64,000 bases of DNA from Astrocystis sublimbata. Lineage: Eukaryota > Ascomycota > Sordariomycetes > Xylariales > Xylariaceae. Location of the stretch: positions 496,001 to 560,000 of the forward strand of contig JAJNNY010000013.1 in NCBI GenBank assembly GCA_022453515.1, in the 5' to 3' direction. The position numbers and the translations under genes were made by a program. Within the stretch, counting starts at the first letter, position 1. The number at the start of each line of letters is the position of its first letter. This document shows, one piece after another, positions 23,479 through 33,758 of the stretch. Below the pieces are notes generated by a model. The model made no database searches, was not told the DNA's origin, and saw only the letters and a program-made list of their open reading frames with translations.

Positions 23479-26400
23479 ATGGCGAAGGAAAATGACAACC
23501 CGTCCTATGGGCGAAGACTAATGCCAACGGTGCTCGACCAGCTTGCAGAGGCAACACCTGGAAGGCTCTATGCCGCAATTCCAATGACTGCGGATGTCAC
23601 GAAAGGTTTTCGCAACATCTCAGTTGCAGACATGGCACAATGCGTCAATCACATGGCCAGATGGATTGAAGATCACTATGGCAAAAGCCAAAGCTTCGAG
23701 ACCATCAGCTACATCGGGACTCCAGACCTTCGAGGTGCTGCTATTTTCCTAGCCGCCGTCAAGTGCGGATACAAGGTCCTAAACCCATCATCTATCTATG
23801 AATATGTTACACTGATCCTGAATACAGCTTTTACTACCCTCGCCACGCAATCCTCCTGCGACGAATGCATCGTTGATTGAACAGACGGAGTGCTCGAAGT
23901 TGCTTTATGCCTCTGAGGTTTCTCCTCTAGTCAATCAGCTTCAAGAAACAATACCAACTCTAAACGTTTCGGCTGTCCCTTCTTTTGACGAGATGGTAAC
24001 AAGCAAGGCCGAGTACTATCCATACCACAAGTCATTCGAGCAATGCTGTAATGAGCCGGTGGTCGTGCTGCATTCGTCCGGGTCGACAGGTATACTCTTT
24101 GAGGCTTTAACTTATACACGAGATTCATGCTCATCATATTCAGGCCTCCCGAAACCCATCACGATGACACATGGATCATTTGCTGCACTTGACAACGAAC
24201 ACAATCTTCCAGAAGTACCTGGACGCCGAAAAAGAGACTGGTCTATGTGGACCTTTGAGGGTGAAGCCCGTGTTTATACCGTGTTTCCATTCTTCCATGT
24301 ATGTCTTCCATGGCTTGGCCTATCTGGTAGCACGTTGGTTGTACTTGAGCTAACATTAGTGCTAGCTGGCCGGGTTCCTTTCACTCACTTGTAAGTGCTT
24401 CAAAATGCCAAGCCCCGAGCACACCTCCAACCATTAACATCCTCCAGTGCAAACTATCTTCATGAATGCCTCGCCGGTTCTAGGTCCACCGCATCTCATT
24501 CCCGACGCGTCATTGCTTAAGCTTGTTATACAAAACCAAAGGCTCCGATGCATGTTCTTACCCCCTGCGGTGATTGAGCAACTGCTACATGAGCCCAATG
24601 GGATAGACTTTTTTAAAGGCTTGGACTTCCTTGTCTACAGCGGTGCACCATTCAGTCCAGCTATCGGAGACAAGCTCTCGAAAGTAGTCGAGATTATATC
24701 ACCTTTCGGGTCTACCGAGGTTTATCCTCAGCCCGAGCTAGCACCGTCTCGTGAGGATTGGGCCTACCACGAATTCAATCCTTATGTCAAGCATAAGATG
24801 GAGCTCTATGATGCTGCCGAGGGTACTTTCGAGCTCGTTATTCTTGTAGACGAGAGCTCAAAAGCGACCGCCGCGACATATCACAACCTGCCTGGTATTT
24901 CCGAATACCACACCAAAGACCTGTTCGTTCAGCACCCACACAAGCCGCAGCTGTACAAATACTACGGGCGCAGAGATGATATAATCGTTCTTGCGAATGG
25001 CGAAAAGTTCAACCCCATCCCGCTGGAAGTCAATGTACAGAATCATCCTTCCTTGAAGGGTGCGTTTGTCATTGGTAATAGCAGACGGCAAGCGGCACTC
25101 TTAATTGAATCGAAGACGGCTCTCGATCTGCCAAAACGTCAGTCTCTGATCGAAGACCTCTGGCCTCTTGTTTCAGAGTCAAACGGCCTTATTGCAGGAC
25201 CAGGTCGTATTCAAAAAGGCCGGATATTATGTAGCCTCCCCGCAAAGCCATTCACAAGAACGGGCAAAGGTACTATAGTTCGCAAGTTGACTGAAGAGGC
25301 CTATAAAGAGGAGATAGAGCAGCTGTATCTCGATGCATCGTCCCAAACGAACACATCGTTTGAGCTGCAGCCTACTACCAGCTATACGCTTTCGAGCGTC
25401 ACAGACTTCGTTCGTAACATTGCGGTTGCCGCTTTGCCGGCTGTAGCTACAATGAAGGACGATGAAGACTTTGTCATGCACGGCCTGGACTCGGAGCAGA
25501 CAGTTGAGATCGTGTCCACATTGAAGCGCAACCTTCGAGGCCAGACGGAGAGATCTGTCGACTGGATATCGCCGCGGACGGTTTTTCGCAACTCCACTAT
25601 TGGTGGGCTGTCAAAAGTTGTTCAATCGTTTCTCAACGACGGTGTCATTCCCGAAGAGGACTTGAAGCTTTCACGGGCTCGTGCTGTTGACGAAGCTGTC
25701 TCTCTATACTCAGAGGGCTTGCTTGCCAAGACGTCGCGTTCCAAGGATCTGCCCAAAGCCGTGTCTACCGTGGCTATCGTAGGCTCTACCGGCTACCTTG
25801 GTCTCTATCTCGTCAACTCACTCATCAAAGATCCCAACATATCCCGCGTCTTCTGCCTCAATCGCTCCGAAGACGCTCAATCAAGGCAAGAGAATGCATT
25901 GCTCAAGCTGGATTCAAGTACAGCAGCACATCTTAAGAAGCTCGTATTCATGACGATCGACCTCGAGAAACCATCTCTAGGTTTAAGCGCCAAAAATCTG
26001 AAAAGAGTGACCGAAGAAGTTGACACCATTGTCCTGAACGCTTGGAAGTCAAACTTCGTTCTCCCGCTCCGACATTTCAGCCCCTTTCTCAACGGCACAC
26101 GCGAGCTCATCCGTCTAGCGGCCTCGAGTTCTCGTCAGATGCGCATTGTGTTCGTCAGTTCGCTGGCGTCAGTCGGGAATTTAGCGCGTAGCTCCAAAGT
26201 ATCTGAAGCTCTGGTCCAAGATCCGCTTGCAGCTATGAACAACGGCTACGGACAATCTAAGCTTGCCGCCGAGCGAATCCTCGCAGCAGGCTATGAGCAG
26301 AGCGGCGTCCCTGTGTCCATCGTCCGCGTTACGCAGATTGGAGGTCCTGCCCAGGCTTACAGCGGGAAATGGGCAGACCAAGGCTGGATATCTGCGATTG

Positions 26401-26840
26401 TGAAGACGGCGAAATCTGTTAAGTTAGTCCCAATTACAGGTCCTTCGATAGACTGGGTGCCTGTTGATACGATCGCCGAGATGCTACATCGATACGCGAC
26501 GAATCAGGACCATTCGGGACTTCACTTCTACAACCTACGGCACCCGCATCCTCAGTCATGGGATGCCTTTGCTAAGGCGATGCAAGATCGCCTGCAGGTT
26601 TCTGATACCACCGACTTCCCGTCGTGGATCCAGAATCTGCGAGATACCCGTAACGCTGGCGGCACCGACAATGAGACAAAACTACCAGCCCTGATGTTGC
26701 TGGACTACTACGAGGAAGAATACAATGCGACAGAAAACCCCGCCTACGATGTTACTCGTGCTTTGGAAGAATCTCAAGTTGAAATTCCTCCGCTAGATAT
26801 AGAGATGTTAAGGGTATGGCTAGATGGATGGGAGCTATAA
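23479..26840 (+). CDS. NRPS-like carboxylic acid reductase (A-T-R)
   Basis: A non-canonical NRPS of the alpha-aminoadipate-reductase-like type. It should adenylate a carboxylic acid, load it on a phosphopantetheine arm and release it as aldehyde or alcohol with NAD(P)H. Exons 23479-23775, 23828-24089, 24144-24298, 24366-24390 and 24448-26840 give 3,132 nt (1,043 residues). The adenylation domain has SSGSTGLPKPI (~181-191), FGSTEVYPQ, YYGRRDD and GKGTIVRK. The thiolation site is HGLDSEQ with Ser ~595. The reductase domain has the nucleotide-binding loop GSTGYLG near 692-698 and a YGQSK catalytic pair, Tyr847/Lys851. There is no condensation domain. The fourth exon is only 25 nt long, but it supplies LAGFLSLT, which the family requires. 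The start could lie upstream in the same open frame, but this Met fits domain length. The P450 570 bp downstream on the same strand is its likely partner. Confidence 0.92.
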
Positions 26841-27412
26841 GTGTATAGCGTGGGGAGTATGATCAGGCGACTTAATGTCTGATCACAAGAGAAGATGCGA
26901 GACCCCTTAAGTTTAAGTAATTACTAGATGCCTTGACAATTTGCTTAACAAATCTACAACGTTCATTTATTTACCCTTATTGGTTAATTATACTAAAGAA
27001 ATTGATGCGCTCGCAGTGAAAATAAATTTCATGTGAATCTCTATAATCCACCCCTACGAGGCGCGAGACGGCCCTGTACTTAAGACTATGAAGGTGAAGC
27101 GTAGAAAGCACAAAGACTGGTTTCAAAGGGCTTATAAGAAGACACACCCCGCATCTATTCACTCCTACCTATAAGTTGGTATTTTCCCACTACCTTTATC
27201 TTGCCCTGTGTAGCCAACATGCACCTCTCTATATAACATGCATAACGTAGCTATTTAAAGACCGGCATCTGACCTAACAACATGTATTTACTACCTCTAT
27301 TGTTTGCCTGTGTCCCAATTACCTGATGCTCGTTTTAGCGGTTGGCTCGACCTCATTTCACAACTCTCGTCAATCCTCGACGAGTCGCTATCGAGTCATT
27401 CAACGGGGGAAA
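26841..27412. other. Intergenic region between NRPS-like gene and P450
   Basis: A short AT-rich gap of 572 bp that holds the NRPS-like 3' end and the P450 promoter. TATA-like strings occur around 27228-27235 (CTATATAA) and at 27251-27257 (CTATTTA). No gene is visible. Confidence 0.45.
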
Positions 27413-29112
27413 ATGGCATCAGCAATAGTTATCGCGTTTGCGGGCCTGGTCGTCACCTACCTGTTCCTGCGCTTCCTACTGACTTTCACCCAAGACGCGC
27501 GAGAGCCACCTAGCATTGCGAACGACGTTCCGTTCATGAGCCCATTGATTGGAATGATCCGCGAGAAATCACAGTTCTACTTACGACTCAGGTAAGCCAA
27601 CTCAGCAGTTGACGTAATTAGTGTCTTCCCTCGCCTGAAGCTAGATGCTCACCTTTCGCAATAGAGATACGAGCAAGCTTCCCATCTACACGCTCCGCCT
27701 CCCGTTCACCCGAATCTACATAGTCAATTCCACAGACTTGATCCCGTCACTGCAGAAGCAATGGCGAACGATCAGCTTCGCAGCCATCGCCGCGGATGCG
27801 GGCAGCGTCGTCGGCATGAGTAAAGCTGCCGTCAAAGTAATGCATGAGAATATCACCAGTGAGCATGGGTTCAGCGTCAGCTGGCCGCGCTTTATCGTGC
27901 CTGCCATGTCACCCGGGGAAGACCTCGACGCGATGAATCGGATAGCGATCACGGAATTCGCGCAGGAAACTGAAAAGTTGAGGGCGAAAGAGACGGCGGT
28001 AATTGGCTTGAATGAGTGGTCGCGCCGGGTCATGGTTACCGCAACAACGGAAGCTGTCTGGGGACCACAGAATCCCTATCGTGAGACCGAAGTGGTAGAA
28101 GCATGGGAGTTTGTAACCCTGGTATGAAATCTATCCAACAGCTGCTGACACCCTATCCAGGACCTTTGAATCGAATTTCCTGACATTTTCGATGTTTCCG
28201 TTCGCCAAGTTCTTCTTTCCGAAGCTCTATCGGGCGCGCGAACGCGTCGCAACGGCAATGGTTGACTATATGCGTCAAGGCGGGTACAAGACGGCTTCTG
28301 GACTGGTACGCAAACGATTCGAACACCATCACGAGAATTTCGGTCTTGGTATCGAAGACATCGCGCGCGGCGAGCTCGGGAACACCTTCGCAGTTTTGGG
28401 AAACTCCACACCGTGTGCGCTCTGGGTTCTCTTTCACATCTTCTCTGATGGTCGAGTACTACAAGATATCTGTCATGAGCTCATGGCTCTCGTTCAAGAA
28501 GCAGACGGTATCTGCTCTATCGATCTCGCTAGCATTCAGACATCCTGCCCAATACTGCTAAGCACATTTCAAGAGACGTTGCGTTATCGAGCTGTCAATC
28601 CAGGACCGCGTGTGCTTATCGAGGATGTTCTCCTAGATGGCCGCATTCTTCTGAAAAAGGGCAGCATGCTCATGATTCCCGCTCCCGTACAGCACACAAG
28701 TGTCTCGGCATGGGGCAACGATGCTGCCAAGTTTGACCATATGCGATTCGTACGGAAACCAGAACCTGGACAGAATAAGAGGATTAATCGCGTCGCATTT
28801 CGTGCATTTGGCGGCGGTCACATTCTTTGTCCCGGGCGGCACTTTGCCAGTAACGAGATCATGGCTCTCGCGGCTTTGATGGTGCTTCAGTTCGATGTTG
28901 TCCCAGTTGGAAATGGCGCTTGGGCTGGGCCCACCTGGAATAATTCTCCAGCGCAAGCCGGATTCCCTGTGCCGGATGAAGATATCATGGTTGAGCTGCG
29001 GTCCCGAATGTCTGACAAAAAGTGGCATGTGACGTACTCCGGATCAACCAAGGCTCTAGAGATCGTAGCGGAGGACAATGCCACCAAGGTCAACTCAGGC
29101 CTCTACGTATGA
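27413..29112 (+). CDS. Cytochrome P450 monooxygenase
   Basis: A haem-thiolate monooxygenase, probably ER-anchored. Exons 27413-27591, 27665-28108 and 28161-29112 total 1,575 nt (524 residues). An N-terminal hydrophobic anchor (IVIAFAGLVVTYLFLRFLL) starts at residue ~4. The K-helix ExxR is E346-T-L-R349. The haem-binding loop reads FGGGHILCPGRHF with axial Cys431. A FDHMRFV element stands in for PERF. The second intron leaves only if the donor GTTTGT at 28109 is used; this restores the frame into FESNFLTFSMFPFAKFF. The sequence between the K-helix and the haem loop resembles fungal P450s annotated as CYP7/CYP8-like, but I cannot assign a family. It is co-oriented with the NRPS-like gene and probably acts on the same metabolite. 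Confidence 0.92.
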
Positions 29113-29597
29113 AGCAGTAACATGGAGCGACGATGTTCTTCAGGGGCGCAAGTGAGTGTGCAAGCGCTAATCCAAGCTCAGGGGACGGGCAGGCCCGCCA
29201 GGCTCGCAAGGCCCGGTCATGCCGGTTTACTGCAGGCTCGAGTGGTCTTAGCCGATGGGGCTTAAGGCTGAGCTAGTGGGGCTGGAGTGGGATGAACCCC
29301 GCGGACCCCGCCCCCGCATTTCAATACGACGCGTTTTCGCACGAACAAGCTGGTCCAATTGGCATCCTATCCCATATTTAGTCTATTCTTTGCTGTTTCT
29401 TTTCATCATTGTGTGTACTTCTCATACTATCGACATTGCCGTTTCAGTTTCAGTATTGGGTTCAATTAGAGAACATGAAGTACTAGAATACATCCGATTT
29501 TTCCCACAAAGCCTTTTATTAACATCCTGTATTGTACCCGACATCGTCCCTCTTACACTTACACTCTTACATCTGTGAATTAGAAAGAAACCAGTGC
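29113..29597. other. Convergent intergenic region with GC-rich patch
   Basis: This 485-bp gap lies between the P450 (plus) and the STE3-like gene (minus), so both 3' ends fall here. The segment 29176-29325 is distinctly GC-rich with repeated GGCC/CCGCC strings and begins with CAGGGGACGGGCAGGC, unlike the surrounding AT-rich DNA. No gene is supported. Confidence 0.5.
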
Positions 29598-31508
29598 TTA
29601 GTTCGCAATACCAGCCGCGGCATTCTCCTCTTGACCGACTGTAGAACCACTCTTGCTTGTTCGAGTATCGGTCGTCGTACACATACTCCCGAGCGTGGGT
29701 TCGCGCGGGAAACTCGGTTGTTCCGCAAGATGGCTACGCGCCATTCCAGCATCAACAGCTCTGCCACCCCTTGCATCGGAAACGGGACCCTGTTGTGTGA
29801 TCGGAACCCGGATCTCCAACCGACTTCGACTTCCAGGCCGCACATTATCCTGCGCCCGTGCTATACCCTCTGGTATGTCTCTGGCCCAGAATAAACCCCC
29901 CTCGCGTCGGGAGCCGGCGTCGCTTCTTCGCGGCATGTTGTGTAGAGGTAACATAGGCACCGAGTTGTTGCGATTGGAGTCGGTTCGCTCGCCGGTTGTC
30001 GCGTTGCTTGCGTCACTCACGCTGGCACCACTCGCGGCGCGGCTCCATAGCGACGAGATGCGCATCGATCTACTGATCGACTGGAATGTAGGTGTACGGA
30101 AACCAAAGCTTGGACGTAGTGAGGAGAATCGCGGGGGGATGGCGGGCGGGCTATTGATCGTGGTTCTAGTCCGCGCCGGTGACGGTTTGTGGGCCTGTGC
30201 CTGTGTTTCTGTGGGCTGCGCTGTGTCGTCTCGCTCAATCGTGGGCAGAACGGTGTCTTTTCCTCGGCTGGAGATGCTTTGGCTGCTTGTCAGTTTTGTC
30301 GTCTAAATAGTGCGGTATGTGCTTTCAGGTAACGTACCGATACTCCGGTGAGTCTCTGGCGCGGAGCGGTAGTAGTGCTCTTCCACTCTCGACTGTCCTG
30401 TCGCTGTCACCTGGTGGGCTAGAGGTCTTGCCGCCCTTCTGTCGGAAGCTTCGAAACCAAGTATCAATCCCGACATATTCCCTGTAGTGGCGGTAAGTCT
30501 TCAAAGCATCCGTTGTCATCCCAAAGAACATCAGTATCACAGCAGCAGTGGCGATTGGGATCCAGGGAAGGTTCATGATGTCTGACGGGATGAGCCACGA
30601 CGGCACGAAGAGGATAGTCTCCCACGGATAGGGCGTTGCCGACCAGTGCATCCTGCGGTAATCGTACGCTCGGTATGAGGCGAGTGTGTCCTTGATGTTG
30701 GCGACTAGGAAGTACATCATGACAGGTACGTAGACCAACAAGATCGAGAAAGACATATTAAAGAGTCTTCGGCGTGTGCGGTTCGCGCGTAGTGACGCTG
30801 CACCACCGGATTTCAATATCCCTTGCGCCTCCTTCGCAATGGCGCGATATCTCTTCCAAAGAAGAACTATTCGCCAAGCTTGTCAGTACTCTCCTGCGGG
30901 TTGAGTCGACCATTCTCACGAAGTTCAGGAAAAGTGTAGTACTCACCAGCATATGGCACGGCTAGCAATGCAAATATGGCCGGAGGCGCATCGTAAATCA
31001 GTATCTTTGGCCAACTCGCATCATAAACAGCGGAGCAGCCGATCAAGGTGCCAACAATGTAGCGCTGCGCGAGATCAAACCACGTGAACAAGAGTTGAAT
31101 GAGAGGAATTGGGAAGATGATCGCAGACTGTATGAGGTTGCGTCGAAGCTTCTCGCTGCGACCGCGTACTGCTCCCTTGATCTTGACTTGCTGGGCAAGG
31201 TGGTACATGATAGTGAAGATCGAGGCGGCATAGATGGTCTGCAGAGGCCCCGATATATACACCTCGATGTCGCAAAGACCTTGGCCATCATACCACTTAC
31301 TCCAGTTATCGTTGTGCCAGATGATCGAGTTGAGGATGGTGATGAAGTTGAGGATCGCGACGTCAACAATGAACACAACCGCGGCGAATTCGCCATTGCG
31401 AATCAGCAGGCGAAGCGGCACCCAGCTAACCAGAATGCCCGCAAATGCCAAGATGACTCTTGCGACGAGGTTGGCCAAAAGGCCGGGGTTCGTCGTTGGT
31501 TGCCCCAT
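29598..31508 (-). CDS. STE3: STE3-like a-factor (lipopeptide) pheromone receptor, GPCR
   Basis: A seven-transmembrane receptor of the fungal STE3/PreA family that senses the farnesylated mating pheromone and signals through the heterotrimeric G protein and MAPK cascade. Exons 31508-30947, 30866-30338 and 30282-29598 give 1,776 nt (591 residues). The hallmark LCDIEVYI follows the third-helix entry, preceded by the conserved tryptophans of NSIIWHNDNWSKW. Seven hydrophobic helices fit within the first ~290 residues. The rest (~300 residues) is a hydrophilic tail rich in Ser, Arg and Pro, ending AAAGIAN. The last intron has a weak-looking 35-nt alternative end. The frame and the branch site AACTGAC support the 55-nt form (30283-30337). 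Presence of a receptor does not tell mating type, since filamentous ascomycetes carry both receptor genes in each strain. Confidence 0.93.
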
Positions 31509-33758
31509 TGGTGGAGGGTTATCGTCTCGAAGTCAAACTGGATGCGTTGGAGGTTGAAGGTAGTCACAATGAAAAGTGGCATTGACAGCGCACCTCATGT
31601 TCATATTCTAATGGTTATCAATGCAACAAACATGCCTAATTAGAGCGTTCAAGCGTTAAATCCCAATCTGTGTAGGTATTATACGGCTGACAACACGATC
31701 GAATAAACAACAGGATAACAGCGCTACCTACGAGGCATGGCACCACCACACCTTGCAGTCACCAACCCTTATCTATAACACCAAAGTTTTCGTTACATGC
31801 CGCTCAATTATCTCACACTTAATTTTGATTCAGTCTCTAAAACGGTTTCTAGATCGTATCAGCTATTCTACCCTGGGAATTTCAGACCTGTCGGTATGAT
31901 GTTTCAATGGTCAGCAAGAACAAGTCCTAATAGTGTTATCTCTACGCTTTTCACGTTCTGTATGGGTGTGACTAGGGGAGATGACTATGATTGAACCTGA
32001 ACAAGGCCAGGCCTTACTTACTTCACTGGCACCATGGGTTGTTTATTGACTCCCACCCGAGGCCTCGTACCTTCCCAGCAGGATTTCAGCTACGGCACGT
32101 GTCCTCGTATCCGAGCTCGAGGACGCGAATTTGAGTATCATACCTACGTCATAGGTATTTTCCTATTTACTGAATACCATACTATATCCTGCATCGAGTT
32201 CTTCGCGTGTCTATGCCCGCATCTCTGTGACCCCAGGCCTTCATTGAGCACGCAGCATCATCTTATGATTAGGCATTCGCTCGGAATTCCTCTATGCTTT
32301 AATTTCACTACTTATCATCGCGGGAGTGACTGGGTAAATAGCTAGCAAGAGCTGTAATTGCTCCGCAAGCTTCTGTGGGCGCTGCTGATCGGGACACGCA
32401 GTCGCTCTTGATGCGATTCTAATCCTTCCCTTAGACCTCAGTACGTATGTCATGGAGACGCCCTTCAATGTAATCCGTAATATTATATTATCGCAAACAA
32501 ACATTGAGGAGTCTATTACCTACCTTGTAAGACCCGTCTGTTATTACCTGGTGGAAAGGCTCTGGTACCATTGCTTAGTCGTTCCTCCATTCGTAGGGTC
32601 AAAACTCCAATATCACGGGGAACCAGGGTATGCCTTCCGACATCAGCGGCCCGGCTCATGATAGAAATAACTACTACCTATCTGGGGCTATTTATCATCC
32701 CAACAGGCGATTTTTAAAGGCTGTCATATCAATATTTTCACTCTAGCACTCACTCTATGTCCTTTGAAACCGTTTCTGATCTCGTAATACTTCTCTTACT
32801 TATCGGGTGATAATGTTTTATCTTCGGCTAATATAGCCATTGTGGTTCTTTCCATGATGGTGCTTTTGGATGTTGTTAGGCAGGTACGAGGCACAGTGTA
32901 CTACATGAGATTTCTACGGCTAAGGCCAGGTCTCTAGATTCCTCCCATCTACATCCCACTTTTGGACGTGGGCAATACACCCACCCCATTACAATGCCCA
33001 TTGACGACACGGGCCTTTTACTTGATCTGCACCTATCATGCACGAACAAACTTTATGAGCTGCTGAATACACATCGGACACGGCCCCCTCGTTACTCCCT
33101 TAGCTACCTAGTAGTGTCCAGCAGTGATCATCGACGACTATACGATGAAGATTGCCATCGCGAATGGGCCCTAGGTAAAGATTCAAATACCACTCGCCCA
33201 CAGAGCTCGCTGCATTCAAGTGAGATTCACGTCTCAAAAATGTTCGCAGTAAATCCAATGTACTGCAGTGATGCATCCAGAGTAGGAAGGGTTCGTGGCT
33301 TACGTTGCCACTGACATCCCGGATTACGTTAAGGTTTGTACGGAATAGGCGAAATGCAGGAGCAGTTGAGATGGAAAAGTACCTCCTCCGTGCGTTGTTA
33401 GGGCACATAGGGATGTATTGCAAGCTGTATTAAAACTTTACAAATATCCATCTCACTCTGTGATGCCTCTCCCTCCATCTTTCTCGCCCTTTCCGCTTCT
33501 CGCCCAATTTTCCATACATCCAATATCTCTACGTACGATCCCTTCCAAGATCAATACCCATTTACCCATCAATGCTAGTGTTATGCAAGTACATAATTAA
33601 ATCTATCTTTAGGGCAAGATAAGCTCCTTAATACTGTCGTCACCGTACTTTTCAGCTTCTTCGATACCACAGGCAGAGGTACTCGATACCGTCATCTTCA
33701 ATTCGACCTGGCAAGAACGAAATCCTCTATTCTACACGGAGACCGTCCTCAACATATT
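31509..33758. promoter_or_regulatory. Divergent intergenic region (STE3-like / MFS)
   Basis: A 2.25-kb gap lies between two divergent genes. It should contain both promoters and possibly long leaders. A pyrimidine-rich tract precedes the MFS gene at about 33462-33512. I see no gene, tRNA or repeat in it. Confidence 0.45.

Noticed and set aside
24447..26840. Separate 797-codon gene for the C-terminal part of the NRPS-like enzyme
   Set aside because: It starts at a non-ATG codon inside the adenylation domain and joins the upstream exons by standard introns.
29653..30306. 217-codon plus-strand frame
   Set aside because: Antisense to the third exon of the STE3-like receptor, whose frame and splice sums are consistent.
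30303..30337. 35-nt intron in the STE3-like gene
   Set aside because: It is too short and gives the wrong frame. The 55-nt alternative ending at 30283 restores the frame and has a proper branch site.
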